From assembly GCA_949358305.1 (NCBI GenBank), contig OX442314.1, positions 57,173,369-57,237,368 of the forward strand: a stretch of 64,000 nt of DNA, in the 5' to 3' direction. This stretch comes from Strigamia acuminata (lineage: Eukaryota; Arthropoda; Chilopoda; Geophilomorpha; Linotaeniidae). The position numbers and the translations under genes are program-made. Of the stretch, positions 1-10,156 are shown piece after piece; position 1 is the stretch's first letter, and each line of letters starts with the position of its first letter. Under the pieces are notes generated by a model. The model searched no databases. It was not told where the DNA came from and saw nothing but the letters and a program-made list of their open reading frames with translations.

Positions 1-2211
1 TGTTCTGCGTATATTCAATCGAGATCCGCTGAAGATTCGTGATGACGTTCTGGATCACGTTTTGTTGGTACGAATCCATTTCGCACAAAAGTGCTCTGGC
101 CTGCTCCACGGTTGTGACGTCCAGAAATTGTTGCAGCGTTACCTCCGAAGGGTTGATTGGAGTCGAGGCCTGGATGACTGCTGGGGCTGGCAACATTGGA
201 TTGGGTCCCGCGGATGTCGTTGGCTGAGGCACAGATCTGACCAGACGTCTTGATATTTCCGGTTCGGGCTTGTCCCAAACAATTGGAGTTCTCGTTGAAG
301 TTGAAGCTTCGGGGATCGTTGGGAGAGGTTCGACTTTGGCTGGTCCAAAGCGAGCTTCTCGATGTTTGAGTTGTTCTTCAGAACTCAGTGTCGGTGCGCC
401 GATTATTACTTTCTTGCGAAAGGCGCTTGGGAGGCTGACGCTGGATGTTACGCTTCTCGTCTGCGAGAGTTCCGGCTTGATGAAAGCACTTGGCGCCGTC
501 TCTAGACTCGAGGCGGTCGAGGGAGTCGGGCGGTAGATTGGTTTGGGCTGCATTTGCTGGTATTTCATAACTACCGCGAGGAGATCCGCCTGAGTATACA
601 TCTTCTTCTGCTCGGGGACCTCGTCGATAATTACCTCGTCGTCGATCTTCATTGGTTCGGGACTGTCCCGAGTTAATCGTGTGTTTTCGTAGCGTTTCCT
701 ATCTCGCTGTCGTATTTCCTCTTCACGATACGCTTTCCACGAACGTGTGCGACTCTCCGATCCTCTTCTTCTTCGTTCGTCTTGTAGACGGAGGTTCTCT
801 CGTTCACGTCGGGCTTTCTCATCACGTTCGCGTAGGAACTCCTCTCGGTGTCTGTTCCACGATTCTCTGTTTTCCTCCCGCCGTCTGAAGTAATTTCTAC
901 GATAATCGTCCCAATTTTCTTGGTTCCTATCGCGTCGGCGTTGATCTTCTCGGCGGTCGGGGAGTTCGCGTACACTTTCTCTTCTACGGCTGGTTGACGG
1001 GGCGTCCCTAGATTGAAATCGTGATGTTTGTGGGGCCTCCGTTTTTCCTAGGCGAGAGAAAGCGCTTGGTTTGGCCAGGCGTTTCTTTGTCGCGGGTATC
1101 TTACTCTGTGTGCTGCTGGAAGTGCTTGGTTTGTCCAGGCATTGTTTCTTTGCTGAGCAGCCTCCTTCGTCGTGCTCGTTGGAGAGACGTTTCTCGGCCT
1201 TCTGGCGTTTGCGACCAAAAAATCCTAAAAAATGCAATTGGTGCATTGCTCGCTGCGAGGTGATAAATCCGTGCCTCGGTCTCCAATCTGGGCGGTCGGG
1301 CCGGTCTTCGCGGATCTGTTGGAGCCAAGTCCTAATTTCCTCGGTCGAGTAACCGTCTGGCTGCAAATAATCGAAAACCTCGTCATGAGCGGTCCGCCTC
1401 ACCTCCTCGTAATACGCCATATGAATCTGGTGTTTTTCTTCGTCTGTTTCGGCGTCGCGCCACTGTTCGTAAACATCCCATCCTCGCTGGTTGTCGGAGA
1501 AGGCGGCTCGGATTAGTGGATTCGGGATTGGCGCTGGCGGGTCCATGTTTCTTGAGATAACTGCCCGTAATGCTGCCTGGTATTGGCGTGGCATGTAGTG
1601 GATCAACGTTTGCTGGCTGGACCAGTAGCGGCTGATCGCACGAGACAATAATAGGCGAATTTTCCATGGTTCGAAGTTGACCGATTCTTCGAGCGCTTGT
1701 CGGAACAGTATGGGGATGACTTCCCGCCATAAGCTGCCTGCGGAAACTTTTTTCGGGTCGATTTGTCCCCACGTAGTGCGATACTCGTCCTAAATATTAG
1801 AATATTAATGAATATATTAGGATCGTTGATTAATTTGTCATATTTTTTCTTTAGAGATTCTTTCGTCTAACACAAGATGGCGTCATGGTCGGCCATGTGC
1901 TTTTCGACCACGTGTCTTGAAGTTACTTTTTCTTTCGGTGTTTGATTAATTTTGACAATTTGTCACTTAAAGTTAAATTATTTCTTCGTTCGTGGTCAGT
2001 CCACGAACTTATTTCGTATTTTTGATTATCGATAATTGAATTTTTTCTATTTTTTACTTACGTCGGGTTGGACATCGGGTTCATTGGGTTCGTCCCAATT
2101 TCCCTCTTCGTTGTTTACGACTATTTGTAACAACTCCACTTGTTCTTCATCGTCATCCTCGGAAGCGTTGTTTACGGCCCGTTCAATTTCTTTCTTCCAA
2201 TCGTTTCTCAT
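1..2211 (-). CDS. Third ORF of Gypsy element A (spliced, partial)
   Basis: I do not recognise this protein; it lies downstream of pol on the same strand, where env-like or accessory ORFs sit in some Gypsy elements. Exon 1 is 2211-2062 (50 codons from an ATG, acidic). It ends at a GTAAGT donor, and an acceptor at 1790 leads into exon 2, which I translated codon by codon from 1789 to base 1 without a stop. The join keeps phase 0, giving at least 646 residues. After a helical-looking, Trp-rich first part comes a highly basic Arg/Glu stretch (about nt 1020-690), then a Pro/Ser/Thr-rich region. No signal peptide or membrane segment is visible. No LTR separates it from pol, and no match to the upstream LTR was seen on this side, so membership of the element is likely but inferred. 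It could instead be an unrelated host gene. Confidence 0.6.
1790..2061 (-). other. Intron of third ORF, element A
   Basis: The minus strand has a consensus donor GTAAGT (2061-2056) and a pyrimidine-poor acceptor ending TTTAG at 1790. Splicing joins two open frames in phase 0. The intron is AT-rich and has in-frame stops, so the ORF is open only when it is removed. Confidence 0.6.
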
Positions 2212-2435
2212 TTTTTTTTTTTGGAAATTAATTTGATACTTTGATTTACGGCTGCCTCGATGTGATCGTCGCTTAGTCGGAGATGACAGTGATAAGTGTG
2301 GGTCGGGTTAGAGGTTAACTATTAGTCTCATGTCGTCTTTGATTGGTTTGGCCAATTAAGACGCATTGTGGGACGTAACAGGTGTCCCCCCTGTGGTTGT
2401 TTTTATCGATTGTTTGAGACAATGGCTGGAGTCGC

Positions 2436-5400
2436 TTATTGCTTTCCGACGAGTTTCCCGTCTTTTATGAACGGGTTTGGCTTGTGTCGACGCATACCGT
2501 ATATTTTATCAGGTTTGAGGATTCTTGTAGTCTTATTTTTGTTTGATTGCTTTCCTTTCTTAGGAGATTCTTCGACTATTTCCTCCCTCTCCGAAATCTC
2601 ATCCGGGGCGTCGGCCGCTTCGTGCAACTCATCTTGAACTAAATTGGTTGGGCCAGTTTGTTCATCTAAAAACATGTCGCGAATAATTGGATTTTGCGCT
2701 GGTTTCGTCTGATATTCCGTCCAAGCCTCTTGAGGAAACTCAGGTAAGTATGGAGTTAATTCTCGGGCGTGGATCGATCTAAAATTAACGTTGTCTGCCA
2801 ATCTTTTTAGCTTGAAAGCGTTTCCGCCGTGGGCTTCGAGTATGACGTACGGGCCGTCGCGTTTGTCTGCTAGGCCTGCGTGGATCCCCTTATCGGTGCT
2901 GGACTGAATATGTGTGTCTTTCCAGACGAGGTCATTGACTTTAAAATTGCAGAAGGGCCGATCCTTTCCAGCAATGCTAATACGATCTCTCATGTCGAAT
3001 ATGTGTGACATCATGTGCTGATAAGTGGCCGAAATTATTTGCTCTAGTCTGTCGACATAAATATGAGGCTTCTCAGGATCAATTTCCAGTATTTCCTCCG
3101 GTATTCGCGGGTCCCAGGGCACTCTGAGTTCCCGAGCGAAGTTTAGGAACGCGGGAGAAAATTTGCGGTTCCTCGAGATCGTCGTGCGGATGCTGAAGGC
3201 AATTTCACGAAGATATTCGTCCCAGCTGGAGTGAACATCGGTGAAAATTGCCAGCGCATATTTTATGTCGCGATTTAACCTTTCGACGGGATTGGCCCGT
3301 GGATTATAGGTTGATGTGTATGATGTTTCAATGTCGAATTTTTTACAGAAGTCTTTATACAAATTCGACGCAAACTGTGGTCCATTATCGGAAATTAGTT
3401 TCCGAGGGAATCCAAAATGAAGCGCCACTTCGTACAAACATCGAATGATTTTCTGCTTAGTTGGTCTCTCCATTGGAAAGAGCTCGGGCCATCCGGTCGC
3501 GACATCCATGATTACTAAAATATATTTGTTTTTATTGGATGACGTGGGTTTTGGGCCCATTAAATCCACGCTCCAACAGTCGAAGGGTGCGAAGGGGCCG
3601 AGTGAGATTCTTTCGTAATTCTTGGGCGTCCTAGGTTTGCACGCTTGGCATCTGGGGCAGTGGTGAATGAAACGAACAATATCTCGGGTCATTTTGGGCC
3701 AAAAATAGAGTTGGTTCGCACGGTAGATCGTTCTGGCCACTCCAGAATGTCCGGCGAGTGGGTGTCCGTGGACCATCCACAGAAACCTTGTTAGCAGACT
3801 CCTGGGTATAACGACTTTCATCGAAGTACCTGTCTCCGTCAGATCATCGCGGAAATTCGGGTGGTGTTTTAGTAGAAGTCCATCCTCGATTAAGTACGTG
3901 GAGGCTTCTCTTTCGAATTCTTCGCGTTGGATTTCGTCGAAATTCTTGTCGGGAAATTTTTTATCTGTGATGAAGTCTCGATAAGTTTTACAGAAGTCGT
4001 CTGTCGTTTGGGCGGCTATTAATTCGTCCCTAGTGGGCGGCTTGCTGTTCGTCCCCTTGCTTACGTGGGTGACGAATGCTCGAACGTACTTGTCGGAGAT
4101 TCGAGGTTCTATTGTTAGCTCGTAATTTGGGTGAGCGTCCCTGACAGACTGGTACGCTCGGAGCCAATAATTGTAATAATTTTGGTCTCCTGACTCGAGT
4201 TTCTCCTTGGGTAATTCGTTTAGCTTTTTAAATTCCCATTTTCGGACGGGGTTTGGACAGTAGAAGAGGCGCGAGTCGTCCTCTCCGCAGTCGGTCTCGT
4301 CTTCGGGGTCTGAAGCTGGGGCTCGTGAGAGGGCGTCTGCTACGACGTTGAATTTTCCGGGTCGGTATTCAATGATTAAGTCACAAGCCATTAACTCTAG
4401 CTGCCAGCGCGCCATTCTTCCGGATGGTTCTTTCAACGCCATTAACCATTTTAGTGCTTCGTGGTCGGTTTGTACGTTGAACTTGGTAAATTCCAGGTAT
4501 GGTCTGAATTTTCGGATTGCCCAGACGACGGCTAGACATTCTAACTCTGTCGCATTATAATTCTTTTCGGCTGCTTGTAATTTCCGGCTGATGAACATAG
4601 TCGGGACCTCTAATACTACTCCGTCGATGTCAAGCTTTTGAAGCAACGCAGCACCTAGGCCAATTCGACTGGCGTCGGTGTGAAGAGTGAATTCTCGATT
4701 AAGATCTGGTAGGGGAATCCGTTTTACATCGATCAGCATTTGTTTTATTTTGTTAAACGATGTTTCGCAGTGGTCAGTCCATTCGAACTCTTTATCGTTG
4801 CGTAACAGATCTGTGATGGGCGCCGCGACGTCTGCCAAATTTGGGAGTAATCGATTGAAGAAATTCACCATGCCCATGAAACGTTGGACTCCTTTTACAT
4901 CTTCCGGGGCGGGGAACTGGCTAATGGCCTGGGTCTTTTTCGGGTCGATGGATAGGCCACCTGTTCCGACTGTGTAACCCAGGAATGCCAATTCTTTGCG
5001 GCAAAATTTACTTTTCCCTGGATGGATGTTTAGTCCGGCCTTTGTGAGTCGCTCCATGACGTCATTCACATGCATCAAGTGGTCTGTAAAGGTCTGAGAG
5101 ACTATTACTATGTCGTCAAGATAAGCCCATGCGTATTTGTGTAAGGCGTCGCCGAGAACTTTTTCTATTAATTTTTGAAAGGTGGCGGGTGCGTTTACTA
5201 ACCCGAAGGGCATTACATTAAACATCAGTCGACCCTGTGGTGCCCAAAAAGCTGTTTTCTCCTTATCCTCTTCCCGCAATTCAACCTGCCAGTAACCCTT
5301 GGACAAGTCCATGGTCGTGACCCAGTTAAATGGGGCGAGTTCTCGTAAAATTGCTTCTATTGATGGCATTTGGATGGGGTCAATGACGGTTATGGCGTTT

Positions 5401-6449
5401 AAAGGTCTATAATCGATGCAGAGGCGCGGTTCGGAGCCTGGTCGCATGACGAGGACAATCCTCATTCCATACTCTCCGATGGCGTGCGACACGATCCCTT
5501 TTTCGAGCAACTCGTTGCACATTGTTCTTACGATGTGTCTCTTCTGGGGATTCATAGTCTTAAAAGGCACTCGTACCGGTTTGCCCGTAACCAATTCGAT
5601 CTCGTGCATTACGTAACTTGTCTTCCCTGGATCCTTATTTAAGTTCTTCGAGTGCTTCTTGAGCATTTCCTCGAGGAGTTTCGTTTGTTCTTCTCCAAGG
5701 TTGGCGTCTGCAGCCAGATTATGTATTAAATTCTCCTCCTGGAGGATAGTATTAAATGATTTAAAATTATAGTCTTGGATGAACTTTTTAATTTCGCCTC
5801 CTCCCCATTCCTCGTCGTCCTTAGCTTTGTCTAGGAGTTCCGAAGGTATTATGGGTAGTCGTGGGTCCTCGTGGTTGTCGATGTAATTCCACGAACGTGT
5901 GACTGGGTTGGGCTGGATGTTCATCCGTTCCATCAAATCCATTCCTATCAGCAGGATTGTGTCTCGGGTTGGTAACACGATGAAGAAATGCTTAATCGTG
6001 CCTCCTTCCCATACGAAATCGGTTGATAACGTCCCCACTGCTCTAACTTCTCCCGCTGCCGTAAGAACTCGAATATTCTCGTTCATCCCCCGTAATTTTC
6101 TCTGTATTTTTTCGTCGAGTGATTCGAATAAGTCGGTAGAGATAAACGACTGATCCGCTCCCGAGTCGAGTAGTCCCATTAACACCTTTTTGCCGAAAGA
6201 GACCGGTATTTTAGCCAGTACGCTCTTTGCTTCTGTTGATAGATTGCAACGAAGTATTCGCTTTTTAAGAGGATTGGCCCCTTGGTCAAGCGGTAAAGTC
6301 ATGAAAGCGTTGGCTATGCCGTCTTCGTCTCTAATTTCGAATTTCCGTTTGTTGGTTGGAGTTGTGACTTCCTCGTTGGCAGCTTCCTCGAAAAATTCCA
6401 GCAATTTTTTCATTTCTTTAATTTGTTTTTCCACTAGTGTAAGGTCCAT
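2436..6449 (-). CDS. pol: Ty3/Gypsy element A Pol (PR-RT-RH-IN)
   Basis: A 1337-residue polyprotein that would mature, copy and integrate the element. Visible in order are an aspartic protease (LLDSGADQSF, about residue 93), reverse transcriptase with CIDYRPLN, MPFGLVNAPATFQ and the catalytic YLDD (about 442), RNase H (LHTDASRIGLGAAL, about 590, and the QTDHEALKWL block), and integrase. The integrase has an HHCC zinc region ending CPRCQAC (about 893-935) and DDE residues in SVDLMGP, SDNGPQF and NPVERLN (about 960-1056), followed by a GPY-type motif. The domain order RT-RH-IN places it in Ty3/Gypsy. The frame is uninterrupted over 4 kb, so the element is young or under selection. The ATG lies about 30 nt after the gag stop in another frame, so expression probably needs frameshifting or reinitiation. 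Confidence 0.95.
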   Translation of the reverse strand: MDLTLVEKQIKEMKKLLEFFEEAANEEVTTPTNKRKFEIRDEDGIANAFMTLPLDQGANPLKKRILRCNLSTEAKSVLAKIPVSFGKKVLMGLLDSGADQSFISTDLFESLDEKIQRKLRGMNENIRVLTAAGEVRAVGTLSTDFVWEGGTIKHFFIVLPTRDTILLIGMDLMERMNIQPNPVTRSWNYIDNHEDPRLPIIPSELLDKAKDDEEWGGGEIKKFIQDYNFKSFNTILQEENLIHNLAADANLGEEQTKLLEEMLKKHSKNLNKDPGKTSYVMHEIELVTGKPVRVPFKTMNPQKRHIVRTMCNELLEKGIVSHAIGEYGMRIVLVMRPGSEPRLCIDYRPLNAITVIDPIQMPSIEAILRELAPFNWVTTMDLSKGYWQVELREEDKEKTAFWAPQGRLMFNVMPFGLVNAPATFQKLIEKVLGDALHKYAWAYLDDIVIVSQTFTDHLMHVNDVMERLTKAGLNIHPGKSKFCRKELAFLGYTVGTGGLSIDPKKTQAISQFPAPEDVKGVQRFMGMVNFFNRLLPNLADVAAPITDLLRNDKEFEWTDHCETSFNKIKQMLIDVKRIPLPDLNREFTLHTDASRIGLGAALLQKLDIDGVVLEVPTMFISRKLQAAEKNYNATELECLAVVWAIRKFRPYLEFTKFNVQTDHEALKWLMALKEPSGRMARWQLELMACDLIIEYRPGKFNVVADALSRAPASDPEDETDCGEDDSRLFYCPNPVRKWEFKKLNELPKEKLESGDQNYYNYWLRAYQSVRDAHPNYELTIEPRISDKYVRAFVTHVSKGTNSKPPTRDELIAAQTTDDFCKTYRDFITDKKFPDKNFDEIQREEFEREASTYLIEDGLLLKHHPNFRDDLTETGTSMKVVIPRSLLTRFLWMVHGHPLAGHSGVARTIYRANQLYFWPKMTRDIVRFIHHCPRCQACKPRTPKNYERISLGPFAPFDCWSVDLMGPKPTSSNKNKYILVIMDVATGWPELFPMERPTKQKIIRCLYEVALHFGFPRKLISDNGPQFASNLYKDFCKKFDIETSYTSTYNPRANPVERLNRDIKYALAIFTDVHSSWDEYLREIAFSIRTTISRNRKFSPAFLNFARELRVPWDPRIPEEILEIDPEKPHIYVDRLEQIISATYQHMMSHIFDMRDRISIAGKDRPFCNFKVNDLVWKDTHIQSSTDKGIHAGLADKRDGPYVILEAHGGNAFKLKRLADNVNFRSIHARELTPYLPEFPQEAWTEYQTKPAQNPIIRDMFLDEQTGPTNLVQDELHEAADAPDEISEREEIVEESPKKGKQSNKNKTTRILKPDKIYGMRRHKPNPFIKDGKLVGKQ

Positions 6450-6481
6450 CTTTTTCGAAGTTATCGCGAGCGGATGTGGAA

Positions 6482-9361
6482 TTATTTTTGTTCCGCCCGC
6501 GAGTTCCAGTTTTTTGTCATACTGTCGAATTTGGCGGTGAGTTCCTTCAAGACTTTTTCTTGCTCCTTAGCGAGCAATTTCACTAGCTCTTCTCTCTCTG
6601 CGGCCTTGTCGTCGGCTTTTTTCTTTGCCAGTTTCGGGCAGGTCTGACGCCAGTGGCCGTCCTCGTTGCAGAAATTACAAGGGCTTTTCTTCTTTCCCTC
6701 CCGCACAAAAGGTTTTTTGGGGTAGTCTTTTTTCTCAGAAGTCGCCTCTGTTTTCGGGTTGTGATGCTCCGATTTTCTGGACTTCATCTGAGGTCGGTAG
6801 CTGGGTGCCAGTTCCTTCCCCATGTTTGCATGTACAACCTCGTTGATACCTTCGTCGACTTCATCGCTTTCCGAGAATTGCTCAGAATCTTCGCTTACTT
6901 CGTCTTCCGACTTTTCCTCGGCGGCGTTAGTTTGCGTGCGATAGGCCTTATTTGGAGGTGGTAACGGGTTGGAAGCTTGTTGGTTTTTCTTTGAGGGGAG
7001 TGGCTCTATACTTCCGTTTAGATAATTTCGCGATTGGAGCAGCTTAGTGGAGTCTATGCTGCGTTCCTGTATTCGTTGCTGTCGAGCCACTCCTAGAGCT
7101 CGTTCCTCTTTTGTCAGATTTTCGTTATACCGAGCATTTACTTCGGTGTGTTTTTTCTCGACGAAAGCGAGGATGGCTTTGAAATTATCCCCTTTAGGAG
7201 CGTTCATTTCTCGTAGGACTTTGGTTGCGGTTTCGTTTAGTCCTTGTTCGAAGAGAGCTTTCTGAGCGTGTTGGTCAAATGGTTTGTCCATTTCACGGAA
7301 CAGGCTGTCGGCTCGTTGTACGTACTCCCTCAGAGTTTCCCCGGGAGCTTGCTTCATAGAGCTTACTCTTTTCTGGATTTCTTGGCTCGTCTCGCCATAT
7401 TGATTGTGGAACTTTATGACGAAGTCTTCCCAGTTTCGGGGTTGGACATCAGCGTACCAGATTCGGGCCCGATTTATCAGCATTTCTGGTATTCCGCGCG
7501 CAACCATTTCGTCGGGTTCCGCTCCTAAACGATTAATCGTCAGGGCGACTTCGTCCAAAAACAAGTTGCCAGCGTTCCAGGATCCGTCGAACTTAATTAG
7601 TCTCAGGGTCGTCCACTTGATGTTGTTATCCTTGCGAGAATATAGCCATCGGTCCGCGGAGTAACGTTTCAACAATTCTTCGCTTCGATCGTCTTCCTCG
7701 GTCTCTTGGCCACGGCTCTGTTGAAGTTTTTGGTCCATGGCTTGAAGGAGTTCGTCTTTCATCGTCCGTAGTTGGTTGCTCAGCGAGTCAGTCTCACTAG
7801 GCAGCGGTGATGATCGTGGATTGTCGGAAGGGAGGCTTGGGTAATGCGTACCGTTGCCTGTCAGTCCGAATTGATTGTGTTGAAACGACGTTTGTCCTGA
7901 TGATCCCACGGCGTTCGGATTATTCGTGAGGTCTTGCGCTACCGTTGAGTTATCGGGGTTCGATTTTTCCGGAGCGGCGGTTCGGCTCAACTTTGTTCCG
8001 GGCGGTACCAGATCGTCCAGTCGGGTCCCCGTGAGGCCTTCGTCCGTTTTTTTGATAAAAATGTAGGAGTCTCTTCCAGCATATGCTTCGGCGGCGTGCT
8101 TCTTTTCGAGGTGATTTTTAACTGCGTTAATCTCCTCGAGCGTCGGCATGGCCAGTTTATTTCGACCTGCTCCGTTGCGTATCTGGTTCTTCTGATTTAT
8201 ACATCTGATTAGTTCGGCGTTAGGGTCGCCTGGGTTGGTATTACTGGTTTGGCCAGTTTTCATCGCAAATGAGTTTTTTATTGCCCATGATTGCGCGCCT
8301 TGATTATTCCTCCTGTCTTGTATAAACGCCTCGTATAGTTCTCCCTTGACTTCGTCCGATTCGTTCAAGATGCTATCTAGTCCGTCGACTCGGATACTGC
8401 CGTGAGATGCTTGAGAGTCGATACTTTCACTGTCTGACGTTGCTTCGCCGCCGGTCTCGGACTGCTGTCGATCAGCTCCGACCCGACGTCGTTTCTCCCC
8501 GCGTCTGGCCGTGTTTTCTGCCGATCTTTTTTCAGTCCTCTGATTTACCAGGTCGATTACCCGGCTTAGTTCTGCGTAAGGATCCTTGTCCTGATCGATC
8601 TCGATGCCGTGTGCGCAGGCCACTCGTGTCACTTCTATTGCTTTGGCTACCAGCTCCTTAGCTGTGTGAGACCGTTCTGGGGAGCTCTGTACGGAGTTTG
8701 GCTCTGAATGCTGGCTTAACCCGTTGCTTGGTGGCCGGATCTGGTAGTCCTTTGCCATTTCTCGTTCGATTATTCTTTGCTTCGCGAGCAATTCTCGAGC
8801 CAGCTCGCGCTCCATTGCCATTTGCTTTTCTTGGCTTTCACGGGCGGCCGCCATCTGCTTAGCTTGACGTTCTTGTGCCAAGCTCTGTTCCATGACAGCT
8901 AATTTCTCGCGATGCTCTCTGGCTAAATCTTCCATCAATTCGTTTTTCTTTTTTTCCAACGCGGCTGTTCTCGCTTGGTCGGCTCGGGTAGCCTCGTTGA
9001 TAATTGCGGCGCCTGTACTTGCCGCTTTATTTAGAAGAGTCATTAGATCCATTTCACTGGGATCCTTTTCGACTGGTCTGGGGCTTTTCAATCCGAATCG
9101 AGGGTTTTCGAACGATTTATTTAACCTGTTTTCTTCGTGAGGGCTTCCTGTTCCTTCGAATTCGCCTCCCGTGAACGGAAGTTGTCTTGCAAGGGGAAGG
9201 CCTTCACTTGATGATTCCGTTGAAACTTCAGTCGAGTTAGTCTCGACTTCTGGTTCCACGTGGTTCGCTTCTTCCGCTTTTTGGCGTTCGATTTCTTCGG
9301 TTTCCTTTCTCTCCTTTTCGTCGTTACGCCTTTTTCTGTCTTCTGCGGTAGTTTTCGTCAT
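6482..9361 (-). CDS. gag: Ty3/Gypsy element A Gag
   Basis: A 959-residue structural protein that would form the particle and bind element RNA. The first third is very charged and reads as long coiled coil (Lys/Glu/Arg/Gln runs, about residues 110-210). A retrotransposon-gag capsid region follows in the middle (around FHNQYGETSQEIQKR). A nucleocapsid zinc knuckle, CNFCNEDGHWRQTC (CX2CX4HX4C), sits near the C terminus, followed by a Lys/Glu-rich tail. It is longer than most Gypsy Gags because of the N-terminal coiled coil. The chosen ATG is the first of a frame open to the stop and lies just inside the leader that follows the primer site. Pol follows in a different frame. Confidence 0.92.
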   Translation of the reverse strand: MTKTTAEDRKRRNDEKERKETEEIERQKAEEANHVEPEVETNSTEVSTESSSEGLPLARQLPFTGGEFEGTGSPHEENRLNKSFENPRFGLKSPRPVEKDPSEMDLMTLLNKAASTGAAIINEATRADQARTAALEKKKNELMEDLAREHREKLAVMEQSLAQERQAKQMAAARESQEKQMAMERELARELLAKQRIIEREMAKDYQIRPPSNGLSQHSEPNSVQSSPERSHTAKELVAKAIEVTRVACAHGIEIDQDKDPYAELSRVIDLVNQRTEKRSAENTARRGEKRRRVGADRQQSETGGEATSDSESIDSQASHGSIRVDGLDSILNESDEVKGELYEAFIQDRRNNQGAQSWAIKNSFAMKTGQTSNTNPGDPNAELIRCINQKNQIRNGAGRNKLAMPTLEEINAVKNHLEKKHAAEAYAGRDSYIFIKKTDEGLTGTRLDDLVPPGTKLSRTAAPEKSNPDNSTVAQDLTNNPNAVGSSGQTSFQHNQFGLTGNGTHYPSLPSDNPRSSPLPSETDSLSNQLRTMKDELLQAMDQKLQQSRGQETEEDDRSEELLKRYSADRWLYSRKDNNIKWTTLRLIKFDGSWNAGNLFLDEVALTINRLGAEPDEMVARGIPEMLINRARIWYADVQPRNWEDFVIKFHNQYGETSQEIQKRVSSMKQAPGETLREYVQRADSLFREMDKPFDQHAQKALFEQGLNETATKVLREMNAPKGDNFKAILAFVEKKHTEVNARYNENLTKEERALGVARQQRIQERSIDSTKLLQSRNYLNGSIEPLPSKKNQQASNPLPPPNKAYRTQTNAAEEKSEDEVSEDSEQFSESDEVDEGINEVVHANMGKELAPSYRPQMKSRKSEHHNPKTEATSEKKDYPKKPFVREGKKKSPCNFCNEDGHWRQTCPKLAKKKADDKAAEREELVKLLAKEQEKVLKELTAKFDSMTKNWNSRAEQK

Positions 9362-9435
9362 TTTCTTGCGATATAATGATCGGTCGAAAGATCCCGGTTA
9401 TTATTTAAAGTTTTGTCGTAAGGTTAGCAAATTCT

Positions 9436-9453
9436 ATCCCGGACAGGCCCCCA
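9436..9453 (-). promoter_or_regulatory. Primer binding site, element A (tRNA-Pro-like)
   Basis: On the minus strand, 18 nt reading TGGGGGCCTGTCCGGGAT lie two bases after the LTR end. This resembles the tRNA-Pro primer site known from gammaretroviruses, with two differences, so tRNA-Pro priming is an inference from family knowledge. Its position between LTR and gag fits minus-strand DNA initiation. Confidence 0.65.
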
Positions 9454-9455
9454 CG

Positions 9456-10086
9456 TGTCGTGATTCGACTTTGTGGTTAAAGATAATAAATAATAGTACT
9501 CGGGAAATACAATATAAGATATAATACTGCTTTATTAAACACGCTTACTAATACAGTAAAGGTTTAGGTGATTCCAATGATGGTCCTCGGATCCTTCTGC
9601 GAATACGAGTCGCCGCTAAACAATGGCGGATCCTATTGTTTAGTCCTACGCGTGGTCTGTGTTGTTGTCTAGGGTTATTTCCACGTGTTATAACGAACAC
9701 GCGAGAATTCGCTTTCTCGTGCGAATTAAACGAATATCGCTTGGATATTTATTCTAGCGTAGTTTGGCTACGCTAAATAAATGTGGCTGTTGTACAGTTG
9801 AATGGTCAGCGGGCACCGGTCCTCGATCAATCCGTGAAACGGCCTGAAAGGTGAGGTAAATGGTGCTCTTGCTGAGATTTGGTAACTGTAGTATCGTTTC
9901 CGGTCAAGCGTTGGTGTTATATATTAGCCGGAAATGACGTCATATGCAAATCCTTCCGATTATGCAGGTTCGCAGAAACACGAGACTAGTCAGTCTAGTC
10001 GGTATTTCTAGCGCGCTCTAGTGGCGAGGATTAATAACATGATAATCGTCGCTAATTACTTCTTCAGGTGATGCCGAATCACCACA
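9456..10086 (-). repeat. 5' LTR of Gypsy element A
   Basis: A candidate 631-bp LTR with TG...CA ends. On the plus strand it opens TGTCGTGATTCG and closes CGAATCACCACA, a short inverted repeat. On the minus strand it contains a TATA-like box (about 9926-9917), then an AATAAA (about 9535-9530), and ends two bases before the primer site. That is the U3-R-U5 order expected for this element. The 3' LTR is not in the window, so the outer boundary rests on the inverted terminal bases alone. Confidence 0.6.
9917..9951 (-). promoter_or_regulatory. LTR promoter: octamer, CRE, ETS-like, TATA
   Basis: Reading along the minus strand there is an octamer ATTTGCAT (9951-9944), a full CRE TGACGTCA (9942-9935), an ETS-like TTCCGG and then TAATATATAA. 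All fall within 35 bp and precede gag in the right orientation. These are matches to known consensus sites; occupancy is inferred. Confidence 0.5.
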
Positions 10087-10156
10087 GGTCGGGACCGAAA
10101 TGGTCCGTCGTCTGTACAATTAGTAGCACACCACCGAGGCAGCTACCACGGCCTTT

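Noticed and set aside
2340-2400. A 3' LTR of element A starting near 2381 after a G-run
   Set aside because: The sequence after it does not match the 9,456-10,086 LTR, and the third ORF continues beyond.
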